Assembly: GCA_003024785.1 (NCBI GenBank)
Contig: PUQB01000556.1
Location: 62,001-126,000, forward strand
DNA from: Selaginella tamariscina
Taxonomy: Eukaryota > Streptophyta > Lycopodiopsida > Selaginellales > Selaginellaceae
DNA length: 64,000 nucleotides
Reading direction: 5' to 3'
Made by a program: the position numbers and the translations under genes. Under the pieces are notes generated by a model. The model saw only the letters and a list, made by a program, of their open reading frames with translations. It was not told the origin of the DNA and did not search any database. The stretch's first letter is position 1; each line of letters starts with the position of its first letter. Positions 12,512 through 23,597 of the stretch are shown one piece after another.

Positions 12512-14289
12512 CAGATTACAAGTTATTTGCCATACAGGACGGACTCATGTACCGGGAAGGTCTCTTGTACGTTCTGTTGGTGTTTGCAGGACTCGTGTGG
12601 TACAGGATTGTCATGATACCCCGGCTACAGGACATTTTGATGTGGCCAAGACAGTTGAGTTGGTGACTCACAACTATTGGTGGCCTGGGTTGCGAGGTTT
12701 TGTGGACAAGTTTGTACAGAGTTGTGACACCTGCAATAGGTCAAATGCCTTGTCACGCGCCCTTTGGTCTTCTTCGTCCTCTTCCTGTTTCTTCTGCTCC
12801 TTGGAGATCTATTTCTATGGATTTCCTCACATATCTTCCTCCTTCTCGTGGATTTAATGTAGTTCTTGTGGTGGTTGACCGTTTCACCAAACAGCTCATT
12901 TCCTATTATGTTACAAGACTTCTACAGGCCAGACAACTGCTAAGTTAGTGATCCGCGAAGTATTCCGACATCATGGTTTTCCTGAGAGCATTGTTTCTAA
13001 TCGAGACCCACAATTCATGTCCAAGTTTTGGTGAGAACTTCTTCAGAGTCTACAGGTTAAAGCGGACCTTTCTTCAGGATACCATCACAAATTGATGGGC
13101 AATCAGAACGCACGATTCAAACCTTGGAGTAATATCTTTGCTGCTTCATCAGTTACCAACAGGATAACTAGTTGGACCTTCTTTCAATAGTGGAGTTTGC
13201 CTACAACAACTCCATTCACGCATCTACAGACCAGACACCTTTCTTTGCTCTTACAAGCTACCATCTACATTTTGACTTTGCTCCTCCTACTTCTCCTTCT
13301 TCCACTCTGTAGTACAGGATCGTCTCCAACATCTTCGTCAGGTACATGAGGATCTCCGGGTTCATCTTCAGAAGGCATAGGAACGGTACAAGTGTCATGT
13401 TGATGCTCATCGTCAACTGGCACCTGCATACAAGATTGGTGATCTCGTGTGGCTTCTTCGTTGGCATATTCGCACTAATAGGCCTTCTTCTAAGTTGGAT
13501 TTTCAACGATTAGGCCCTTACAGGATTGCGGATGAGGTCAATCCTGTAGCTTTCCGACTCGAGTTACCATCTACGGTGAAACACCTCTTTATTGGAGCCG
13601 TATCATCCTTTTTCTCTTCCTGGTCGTGCTTCTTCTCCTCCCCCTCCTATGGTCATTGACGGTGAACCTGAGTACAAAGTTTCAGCCATCCTTGATTCTC
13701 ATCTTCATCGCTGCCAACTTCAATACTTGGTGGATTAGAAAGGTTATTTGCCTATCGATCGCACTTGGGAACCTGCATCCAACTTACTCCATGCTTTCCA
13801 TCGGCGTTATCCTGCTAAACCAGGTCCCAAGACTTGTGGAACTCGTCCTTAAGGAGGAGGTACTGTCACGACCCAATACAGGATGCAGGATACAGGATAT
13901 GCCTATAGGATATACCTACAGGCATATCTTATAGGATATACCTACAGGATATGCATGTAGGATATTCCTATAGGATATGCCTATAAGATATACTACAGGA
14001 TATGCCTAGAGGATAAGGATCACTATTTTTAGCTCATGACCAAATTAGACTCATGACCAAATTAGCTTAGAGTTGTGAGTATAAAAGCTCCGACCTAATT
14101 GTTGTACAATCAATTATTATCAACACCAGTCTTTCTACGATCAATCTTGTCTTGTCTTACTCCTTGTCTCCTACTCTTGTCTTGTTCCTGGTTCCTAATT
14201 CTTGTCCTGCTCCTTGTCCTGCTTTTAAGTCAAACTTCTTTGTTCTCGGAATCCTGCTCACTTCCTTGTTCCTGGATCGTGGCTTGACA
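12512..14289 (+). mobile_element. Inner Ty3/gypsy element B, facing element A
   Basis: Plus-strand copy of the same family as element A. It holds the integrase region (about 12660-13660, CDTCNR zinc-finger phrase and core), a short coding tail, a purine tract near 13850, and an LTR at 13864-14289. It starts immediately beside the shared LTR and lacks a 5' LTR of its own. Fossil, broken. Confidence 0.7.
13864..14289 (+). repeat. 3' LTR of element B (inverted relative to the element A LTRs)
   Basis: Starts TGTCACGACCC after a GGAGGAGG tract and ends GGCTTGACA. It is the reverse complement of the family LTR at 7397-8158 and 11741-12511, and shorter (426 bp). Confidence 0.75.
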
Positions 14290-15082
14290 CTTGTCCTTCA
14301 TCTGGACAACACCCACTTCCATTGGAACATGATTGGATGTTGAAGAAGTTCTAGGAACATGTGCCAATATAGGATACACACATTATGTTGCACCCAGCAA
14401 GTTATCAAATCATTGTGCAATCTTCAAGGCCTCCTGCATAGTCAAGGGACCAAATCCCTCTACAAATCAGGGCAAAGAGCTAACGCTCTGTCATGCTCAG
14501 ATCCGCACAATTGACCAAGTTTTGAAACTTGATCCCAAATTGTTGAACGGTCTCTTCCAACACTTGTTTTAAGTCATGAAGCTCACGAAAAGCCGCAACA
14601 GAATCCTCAGGCTTACCAAAAGCTTGCTTGAATCGTTAAGACAAGATGTTCCAATTTTGTCAATCGAAAACAAGGACACCATTGTACCATTGCAAGGCAA
14701 GTACTTGCAGACATGTTGGGAACTCTCTCAACCACTGGGATTCAGACCATCCATGGTCATCAACAATCCTTTGAAAGTGTTCCCACCAATGATACACATC
14801 CACTCCAACCTCCCCCTTGAAAAACTCTGGATGAACACGTGAATTCGAATCCAAAAGGTGTGGAGTAGCACTCTATGGCATACTGGCATGCTTTGCTGCA
14901 TACCTTGGTGAATTTCCCACATGAGAATGGTCTAATTTGCCACGTTCAACTGTATCGCATCAAACAATTGCAACCACCTTTCTTTGTTCACCATCACAAA
15001 CAATAACAACAATGGGAGAGGGAGACAAAAAGAACACAAAAAGAACTAAGCCTTCAAAGGATTACCCAACTTATGAAAGAGG

Positions 15083-15289
15083 TGTGAATATCAAATATGA
15101 TTCGATTAGGTCTGACTCATACAAGGCATTTATACTAAGTGAATGTGCCAAATTAGCACTCCAGATTAGTTGGCGCCCAGATTAGTGTGCCTGGTGCTAA
15201 GTAAATCCTAGCACCACACCAGATGATCCGCCGCTCCATGGCAGAGTCTACGTGGCATATATACTGCATATATATCATGGAACCTTATA
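15083..15289 (-). repeat. LTR of the outer element, right copy (5' LTR)
   Basis: 207 bp, matching 6592-6779. The gag-like region of the outer element lies directly left of it, as expected for the 5' LTR of a minus-strand element. Confidence 0.75.
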
Positions 15290-15548
15290 CCAAATATATA
15301 CTATATACGATAAATATATACATTATTAGTTATGCCTTTAATTTAGGGTTTAAGGTTAATATATTAGTATATTCTTAAAGTATATTATAATAATATATTT
15401 TTATAGTATATACTACTTTAGCCTTTCTGACATGTGAAATCTGCCCTAAGAATTTATGCTTACATCACAAATTAAAAATACTAGGAATATATAATATGAT
15501 AGAATATGTTGAATATATTTTACAATAACAAAAATATTGGAAGTATAA

Positions 15549-16690
15549 GGTAGTTTCGCACTATCATTAACTTAACTTAACATGCATAAGTTAAGTAAGG
15601 GTTAAGTTTGGTTTTGAATTCATAACAACCCTTAACTTAAATTAAAAGATTGTGTTAAAGGCAATTGATTTGCACTCATCAACCTTTAACTTTTTAACTT
15701 AAATTAAGGATTATGTTAAGGGCAATGGATTTGCATAGATACTCACAATAAAAATATTAAGGGCAATGAATTTAAATATTGCCCTTAATATAATATACTT
15801 TTATATTTACATTTAAGTTAATATTATTAACTTAATTATTTTTAATGAACTTAACATATCTACATTTAATTTAACATTATTATGTTAAATTTATAATAAA
15901 TATTTTTAAATAATTTTCAATTTGTAATAAATATTTATTTTAAATTTGTAATAAATATTTTTAATCACTTTAAAATATATTTATAGTATCCATAATCTAA
16001 ATAATATGTGCGTCCTTAATTTTTTATTAACATTTAAAGTGATTTTAGTTATTATAAAATATAAAATAAGATGAAATTATATAAATATTGTATATGGGTA
16101 CATCCTATAGATAATTCTATTTTATATTCTTCATGAAAAATATTTATATACATAAGCATGTGTGTTAACGTGTGTGTATACACGATCTGATGGCGCATGA
16201 GAAATCCCACATAAATTAGGGCAGAATAAAAATATATTAAGAATACTTAGATATTAATGAAAATACTTTAAAATTTTCATCTATATTATTTTTTTAATTT
16301 TAATTATATGATAAAATAAAAATATAAAAATATATTTTTACATATAAAAATACACATTATGCATGAAAAATATAATTTTTTATTTTATTTTAAAAAGATT
16401 GTGAAAAAGGTGGCCAAGTTGGGTTGTTAAGGGTGGCTAAGGGACCCTCCTCCCCTCCCTTAAATTTTCTTTTATAAATTTGCACTGTTCCCTTAAAATA
16501 ATTTAAGTTAAGGAAATAGTGCAAAATCACTATCCTTTAGCAATCAAATTTAAATAATCTTAAGTAAGTAAGTGGTTTCTTAAGTTAAAGGCTGGTGTAA
16601 ATTCAATGCCTTTAACAATTAAATAAAAAAGTTAAATAAGTGATTACTCAACTTAAGGGCAATACAAATCCATTTTCTCTTACTTAACCA
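15549..16690 (-). mobile_element. Non-autonomous PIF/Harbinger relative, one terminus missing
   Basis: The left end (GGTAGTTTCGCACTATCATT) matches the right terminus of the 18081-23243 transposon, preceded by TAA. The right side (16400-16690) matches the left subterminal region of that transposon in inverted orientation, including the GGGACCC-rich stretch and the TTAAGGGAACAGTG-like segment. The outermost 40 or so bases of that end are absent. No transposase sequence lies between. This is a MITE-like deletion relative. Confidence 0.75.
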
Positions 16691-18077
16691 TAAAGAATAT
16701 ATTCAATGACTAATATTGAATCTTTTGTAATTTTAAGTAATATTCAAATTAGTTTTTAGTAAATCCATATAAATAGAAATTATATTATATATACATAGAT
16801 AATAGTTTTAAAAGTCACTTTTATAAGCTAATTATATATATTAAAAAAATTGTACATATATACATTTTTAGGCATATACATCTATATAGGAATTTAAATT
16901 TAAATACTATAACATACTTCTATATACATTTAATTTATTTGTTCGTATATTACATCTCTCATTATGAGTTACTAATTTATCCAACATATTAATTAAATTT
17001 TAATCAAATAAACATGAAGCAACAAATCAAGGGAATAACTTGCACCAGCTCCACAACATGGTCCGGTGCTTATCAATAGAAGACACGAGAACCAGTACTA
17101 TGTGAAAAAAAAAATTGCTTGAAAAGTACTAAGTTTTTATTTATGAAAACATATATTAAAAATAAAATTAATAAAAACTTCTATGCTCTACTTGAAAGGT
17201 ATTAGGTTTTTATTAAAAAAATAAAGCTTTATGCCATTGTGACTTCAAAAGTACTAGGTTTTAATTTATATATGTAAAAACACTTATATGCTATATGCTA
17301 CCATTACGACTTGAAAGATACTAGGTTTTTGTCTTATAAAAAAAAAAAAAACGAAAACTTCTATGCTCTATGCTACCATTAAGGTACTAGGTTTCATGTT
17401 TTTTATTTTATTTTTAACTTTTATGCTTTATGCTACCATATGCGTTATGACTTGAAAGATACTAAGCTTTTATCTAAAATTAATTAATTAATTAATTAAA
17501 AAATCCTATTGATAAATGTATTAGTCATATATAATATATATTATGTATGAAATTATTTTAATATCTTCATATATGTAAATAAAATTAATTTGATATTATC
17601 AATGAAATACAATTAATCTTAACACAATTATATATGTAAAAGTGAAGTAATTAAGACTAATATCTTACGTGCCACTATCAAAACCGGTGGCTATAAAAAT
17701 CAAGGGCTGAGATCTGAGGCCAGGATCGTCAGATATTTATAAGGCCTAGAATCTTAAAACAGAGGTAGGGTTTCTTGACGAACGATTGCTCAAGGTCAAG
17801 AGCCAGGTATGTCAAATCCCCTTTTCTGCCAGTACCGGCAGGTGAAATGGTATATTCTTAGTATATTTGGTCAACAGGCCGGTTTTTGACCGGTTTGGCG
17901 GTGACATGGCAATTAATATATATTAAATAATATTAAGCTTAATAAATATACTTTATTAGAATTAAGTAAGTCTAAATCTTATTGCTCTTAATTCTGGATT
18001 CATTTTCAGAATTAATATTCAATTATATCAAGTCAATCTGAAATTAATAATTTGTTTAACTAGAACATAAGTATAGA
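16691..18077. other. AT-rich intergenic stretch with tandem repeat and promoter-like patch
   Basis: No gene recognised. 17110-17475 is a degenerate tandem repeat. Around 17690-17815 a CTATAAAAATC TATA-like box is followed by a more GC-balanced stretch ending in CCAG/GTATGT, which could be an orphan promoter and first exon. No coding continuation was found. Confidence 0.4.
17110..17475. repeat. Degenerate tandem repeat, about five units of 70-80 bp
   Basis: Units share GACTTGAAAGATACTAGG and CTATGCTCTATGCTACCATT, spaced 60-90 bp, with poly-A/T filler. Confidence 0.6.
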
Positions 18078-18139
18078 TAAGGGTCGTTTCGCACCACACT
18101 TAACTTAACTTAAGTGGGCTTAAGTAAGGGAAAATGGAT

Positions 18140-18330
18140 TCGTACTCGCCCTTAAGTTGAGTAACCACTTACTTAACTTTTTTAAGGGTTTGACCACTAA
18201 GGGCATTGAATTCACACCTGCCCTTAACTTAAGAAGTCACTTACTTAAGATTTTTTAAGGGTTTGACCACTAAGGGCAGTGCTTTCGCAATCTTCCCTTA
18301 ACTTAACTTAATTTAAGGGAACAGTGAAAA
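18140..18330. repeat. Left subterminal repeats of the Harbinger element
   Basis: Two 75-bp near-copies bounded by CCCTTAA and TTAAGGG, each with TTTGACCACTAAGGGCA, followed by a third half unit. A similar array of CCCTTAA motifs occupies about 22960-23200 at the other end. Such subterminal motifs are plausible binding sites for the ORF1 or transposase protein (inference). Confidence 0.7.
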
Positions 18331-18722
18331 TTTGCAAAGAAAATTTAAGGGGGGGGGGGGTCCCTTACCCACCCTTAACGACTCACGAGGCTCACCACCT
18401 TTTTCGCACCTTCTTTAAATAAAAAAAAATAAAAAATTTACATGCGTAATGTGCATTTTTTTAATGTAAAATATATATTTATTTTATATTTTTATTTAAC
18501 ATATATAATTAAAATAAAAATAATAATAATATGAATTTCTCATTATTCTTAGTATATTCTTAGTATATTCTAAGTATATTCTAAGTATATTCTCCTTCTG
18601 CCCTAATTTCTGCCCTAATTTCTATAGGTTTCTGCGCATCATCTCTGTACATCTCTGTAGATTTCTATAGATTTCTGCGCATCGGGAAAGGAAGAGAAGA
18701 ATTCAGGAGAAATCAGGAGAGA

Positions 18723-20853
18723 ATGGCAGAAGAACAAGCAGATCAGGTAGTTTTCTTTCCTTTCTTCTTCTTTTCTTGCATTCATTGCATTCATTTGCAT
18801 CAGGAGGCGGCCATAGAGACTGGCTGGGATGGCACGAGCTCGACCGGCATTGGTCGAGCTCGTGGGCCGGCCGAAAGCCCGGCAGCTACTGCTACTGGGC
18901 TTTCTGCCCACCATAGCTATCGAGCGCATGGGCCGGCCGAAAGCCCGGCAGCAACTAGCTGCCGGGCTTTCTGCCCACCATAGCTGTCGAGCTCATGGGC
19001 CGGCCGAAAGCCCAGCCGGCAGCAATAGCTGCCGGGCTTCTGCAGCCCATGGCTTGAGCTCGGCTAGCATTGGCCGAGCTCATGGGGCAGCAGAAAGCCC
19101 GGCAGCAATAGCTGCCGGGCTTTCTGCCGCCCCTGGCCGGGATGGCTTGAGCTCGGCCAGCATTGGCCGAGCTCATGGGGCAGTAGAAAGCCCGGCAGCT
19201 ACTGCTGTGGGGCTTTCTGCATCCCCTGGTTGGGCTGGCTTGAGCTCGGCCAGCATTGGCCGAGCTCATGGGGCAGCAGAAAGCCCGGCAGCAATAGCTG
19301 CCGGGCTTTCTGCTGCCCCTGGCCGGGATGGCTTGAGCTCGGCCAGCATTGGCCGAGCTCATGGGGCAGTAGAAAGCCCGGCAGCTACTGCTGCGGGGCT
19401 TTCTGCATCCCTGGTTGGGCTGGCTTGAGCTCGGCCAGCATTGGCCGAGCTCATGGGGCAGTAGAAAGCCCGGCAGCTACTGCTGCGGGCTTTCTGCAGC
19501 CCCTGGTTGGGCTGGCTTGAGCTCGGCCAGCATTGGCCGAGCTCATGGGGCAACAGAAAGCCCGGCAGCAGTAGCTGCCGGGCTTTCTGCCGCCCCTGGT
19601 TGGGATGGCTTGAGCTCGGCCAGCATTGGCCGAGCTCATGGGGCAACAGAAAGCCCGGCAGCTACTGCTGCCGGGCTTTCTGCCGCCCCTGGCTGGGCTG
19701 GCTTGAGCTCGGCCAGCATTGGCCGAGCTCATGGGGCAACAGAAAGCCCGGCAGCTACTGCTGCCGGGCTTTCTGCCGCCCCTGGCTGGGCTGGCTTGAG
19801 CTCGGCCAGCATTGGCCGAGCTCATGGGGCGGCCCAAAGCCGGCAGTTACTACTGCGGGTTTTCTGCCGCCCCTGGCTGGCCTGGCTTGAGCTCGGCCAA
19901 CATTGGCCGAGCTCATGGGGCGGCCCAAAGCCCGGTAGCAACTGCTGCCGGGCTTTCTACCTCCCCTGGCCACCCACGAAGCCTAGCAGCAAGTGAAAGA
20001 ACTCGGGCTAGGTCAGCTAGGTATGTCCGGTCGAGGAGACAACAACAATCTTCAAGGGTGGTGGGCGAAACAATTGACATTGGTGAAAATGAGGACGAGG
20101 GCCAGGGTTTTGAAGAAACTTCACATGAGATTGAGGGGCAAGCAAGAAGCAAACGGCCTCGGTCTCGGAATTGGACAATGGACGAGACAAAGACGCTTGT
20201 GGAGTTGAAACGACAAGAGTTCATGGCCAGGTTACAGATGTCAACTAGGCAACTTGTCAGTGTAACAGCAAATGCACGTTGGAGACAGATTGCAAAAGAA
20301 ATGCAAGCACAAGGTTTCGACGATCGTGATGGAGAACAATGTCGTAAGAAGTGGGAGAATTTAATCAACGATTATAAAGTTATTCACGACCACAACAGGA
20401 AGTCGGGAGCTGCTGCATATTCGAGCTTGTCGAATAGAGAAACGACGCCTTAGATTGCCAAACATGGACTTGGACCTGTTTGATTTATTGGATTCATTTC
20501 AAGGTGACCGAAGCTGCATGACGCCCCAACACGTAAACGACTCTGAAAATGATCCACCGATGACTCCAGTTTCACAAACAACTTCCACAAGTGCACCTTT
20601 GACTACTGATCACTCAGATGATGATGGAGATGGTGTCACTGTGACGAGAAGGCAAGCGAAGAAGGGAAAGTCTAGTTTGGTTGAAGCGGTTAATGAAGGT
20701 ACAAATGTACTTCGAGCCCAGGTTGAGATGAGGAGCCGCCAATTTGAGAGGACAGTAGAGTTGAGGAGGGAAAAGAACGCTTCTATTGAGAAGTTCGCAT
20801 TGGCTATGACACGAATTGCTGATCACATTTGTGGACAGGGCAACAAAGACTAG
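18723..20853 (+). CDS. Harbinger ORF1: repeat-rich N-terminus plus trihelix (Myb/SANT-like) domain
   Basis: In PIF/Harbinger elements ORF1 encodes a DNA-binding partner that helps the transposase reach the nucleus and the element ends. The clear part is the trihelix-type domain at about 20155-20400 (NWTMDETKTLVELK, then CRKKWENLINDYK) and an acidic C-terminal part to 20853. Upstream the same reading runs back through the palindromic array, which codes about 31-residue Ala/Gly/Ser/Pro-rich units around GRAHGATESPAATAAGLSA. A fitting start is MAEEQADQ at 18723. A 54-bp GTAG...CAG intron may follow, but the frame is open either way. Frame changes occur within the array and near 20445, where SSLSNRE ends and RRLRLPNMD continues in another frame. 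The start could instead be 19824 or 20178. Confidence 0.65.
18826..19975. repeat. GC-rich array of about 13 units with two palindromes per unit
   Basis: Most units are 92-93 bp. Each holds GAGCTCGGCCA-GCAT-TGGCCGAGCTC (11-bp stem) and CAGAAAGCCCGGCAG-loop-CTGCCGGGCTTTCTG (15-bp stem). The first three units are shorter and begin GGGCCGGCCGAAAGCC. The array is far richer in GC than its surroundings and leaves open frames on both strands. The plus-strand frame agrees with ORF1 at both ends, so it is probably coding as well as structured. Confidence 0.9.
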
Positions 20854-20992
20854 ATTAGCATGGTGCATGTAGGTTTCATATATTTATCATTTGCAAGCTT
20901 TTATTTGAATTATGTTAATGCATTTTTGTTTGTTATTTATAATATCGATTATATTATTTTTTCAGGACCGTTTAATAGGATTAGCCTCGACC

Positions 20993-22371
20993 ATGGCTGG
21001 AGATTTTTTTGTTCAATTCATCATGAACGACTCGGATTCTGATTCGGATGCTGAAGATGAAGAACGTGACAATTCAGATGATGATGATGCAGTAGTTCAG
21101 TACATGCGGAGGTCAACACAAGCTGCAATTAATAGGTCTTCTCCTTCACAGTGGGTTCGACTACGGAGTGAGGCATGGTGGGACACTTTTATGATGTCAC
21201 ACTACGATGATGAGAGGTGGATAAAACTTCTTCGAATGTCACGGAGAACCTTTGTTATGATTTGTAATGTATTAGAGGATGACATCTCAAGGCAGGATAC
21301 CCACTACAGAGAAGCTGTACGAGTGGATATTAGAGTTGGAGCTACACTTTGGAAGATGGTGAGAAACAGTGACTACATGGACATTGGTGAGAGGTTTGCT
21401 ATTGGAACTTCGACTGTTATGGCTGTGTTTGTAGAGACGACAGCAGCTATTTGTCGACGTTTCTGGTATAAGGTGGCATTTCCATCGACGGAAAATGAGG
21501 TTCGTGAGATGGCACATGAGTTCCAAGATGTGACACACACTCATTTACCAAATGTTGTGGGGGCCATAGATTGCACACATGTGGAGATACTTCAACCTTC
21601 TACAAATGACCGGACGGACTACTTTGACAGGAAGCAACGGAATAGCATCATTGTGCAAGGGGTTGTTGATGCACGTAAGAGGTTTATAAATGTGAATGCT
21701 GGATGGCCAGGTGAGCAAGTTACATTCATTTTGATTATGTTTGTGTAATGTTTTGGTATTTGCAGGTAGCGTGCATGATATGCGAGTTTGGAAGAATTGC
21801 TCACTTCATCAAAAGATCATTGATGGGGTTTATCTTCATGGACCTTTGAGGCTGCTCATGTTGATTTCGTGAAGCCTTATATTGTGGGTGATAAAGGATA
21901 CCAATTACAACCATTTTTAATGGTCCCATACACAGGCATGTAAAGTTAATATATTTATAACATATTTAACTTAAGTTTTTATAGGTGTTCATCTTAATCT
22001 TGGTCAGGAGACTTTCAACAAGGAGCTTACTAAAGCACGATTGGTGGTTGAGCAAGCATTTGGCCTTTTAAAGCAAAAATTTCGTTGCCTTGATTATAAG
22101 TTGAGAGTCCACCTTCCACACATTCCGAATACTGTGAGTGCTTGTGTTATTCTCCACAATCCTCATTGATGAGGGCGAAGTGAATTATGAGGCAACTTTA
22201 CGAGCAAGGGAGCGAAGAATTCGGCGACGTCAAGAAAGAGGAGATTGGGTGGAGTATGATGATCCTTCACAAGATCCTCGAGAACTTGGTGAGGTAACTA
22301 CACATGCTCGCACTATTAGATCAGCTCTTGAAGCTCATCTTATTTTTGGGACGCCATTTGTTAGGCATTAA
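20993..22371 (+). CDS. PIF/Harbinger DDE transposase (ORF2), three exons
   Basis: Harbinger-type nuclease that cuts and joins the element ends. Exon 1 (20993-21710) has an acidic N-terminus, a helix-turn-helix-like middle and the first catalytic Asp in VVGAIDCTHVEI. Exon 2 (21766-21935) has the second Asp in IVGDKGYQLQPF. Exon 3 (21985-22371) has the Glu in VVEQAFGLLKQKF, so the DDE triad is present. Intron 1 is GT-AG. Intron 2 (21936-21984, 49 bp) starts with GC and fits a GC-AG intron that joins PYTG to VHLNL. Single-base frame changes lie near 21845 and near 22160, so the copy is disrupted as read. Start chosen at MAGDFF; an acceptor-like TTTCAG at 20965 may join a 5' exon. Confidence 0.85.
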
Positions 22372-23597
22372 TTTGGAAATTGTTAATTTATGTTTTCTTT
22401 ATTATTATTTTTTGTTTTACCATAATAAATATCATGTGTTAAAGATAAACGTGAAATATGAAAAAGGATGTATACTAGAAATAGAATATATTTAGTATTT
22501 TTTTGTTAAATAAATAAAAATATGAAATGCAACACACATGTTAACGCACATGCATATGTATATATAATATTTTTCATGAAGTTTTTACTTGTTTAAACAT
22601 ATCCAAAATATATAAAATTTAATTATCTATAGAATGTACCCATATACAATATTATATATAAGTATATAATTTCATCTCACCATATTTTTTATTTTTTATA
22701 ATAAGTAAAATTACTTTAAATGTTAATAAAAATTAAGGATGCACATATTATTTAAATAATAAATATTATAAATATATTTTAAAGTGGTTAAAAATATTTA
22801 TTACAAATTGAAAATAGATTTTTATTGCAAATTGAAAATTATTTAAAAATATTTATTATAACTTGACATAATAATGTTATATGAAATGTAGATATGTTAA
22901 GTTCATTAAAAATAATTAAGTTAATAATCTTAACTTAAATGTAAATATAAGTATATTATATTAAGGGCAATATTCGAATTCATGGCCCTTAATATTTTTA
23001 CTTAAGTATCTATGCGAATCCATTGCCCTTAACACAATCCCTTAATTTAAGTAAAAAGGTTAAGGGTTGATGAGTGCGAATCAATTGCCCTTAACAAATT
23101 CCCTTAATTTAAGTTAAGGGTTGGTACGAATCCAAAACCCTTAACTTCTCTCTTAAGGGAGAGTTGGTGCGAATCAAATGCACCCTTAACTTTTACTTAA
23201 CTTATGCATGCTAAGTTAAGTTAAGTGTGGTGCGAAACGACCCTAAGAGTGCAGCAAAATGCAGATACGACATCTTGATATCGCCACATTCTGTATGGAT
23301 GTGATCATATCCGTACGTACATTACTACATCAAATGTAAGTATATATATATATATATACACACACACACGTATTTTATACCTACATGATCTGGAAAAGGT
23401 GGATCTTTGTTTTAGTTAAATATGAAAATAAATAATATATATAAATTATTAAACATGTATTTAGTTAATCAGATTGCATTATTCATTATTGTCAATGCAA
23501 AATATTCTTGAGAATATTCAGTAAACATAAAGTTAAATAAGAAATTAAAAGAGATGACATTTCAGAATATAAATGTGAATCATAAGTAAGCTTGCCT

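Larger units (their letters stand above)
6592..15289 (-). mobile_element. Outer Ty3/gypsy-like LTR element, host of nested insertions
   Basis: Two similar copies of a short LTR lie in the same orientation at 6592-6779 and 15083-15289. Between them, read on the minus strand, are a gag-like region (about 14290-14920, with the FPTCLQ phrase also seen in the 61302 element) and an integrase C-terminal region (about 6840-7396, with a VGDLVLVKFPRL-type module). The central part is occupied by other retroelements. The element is broken, with many changes. The two LTRs differ at many positions and in length, which suggests an old insertion. Confidence 0.7.
18081..23243 (+). mobile_element. PIF/Harbinger DNA transposon with both termini
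   Basis: The terminal inverted repeat GGGTCGTTTCGCACCACACT at 18081 is mirrored at 23243, and the element is flanked by TAA (18078-18080 and 23244-23246), the 3-bp target duplication known for this superfamily. It carries two genes in the usual order: a trihelix (Myb/SANT-like) ORF1 and a DDE transposase. Both ends carry subterminal CCCTTAA/TTAAGGG arrays. Both ORFs contain single-base frame changes, so this copy is probably inactive unless those are sequencing errors. A GC-rich palindromic array of about 1.1 kb lies in ORF1. Confidence 0.92.

Noticed and set aside
18955-19973. Minus-strand open frames across the GC-rich array
   Set aside because: They mirror the palindromes; the plus-strand frame links to MAEEQADQ and the trihelix domain, the minus-strand frames link to nothing.
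18826-19975. CRISPR-like array
   Set aside because: Units are contiguous with no unique spacers, and the host is a plant.
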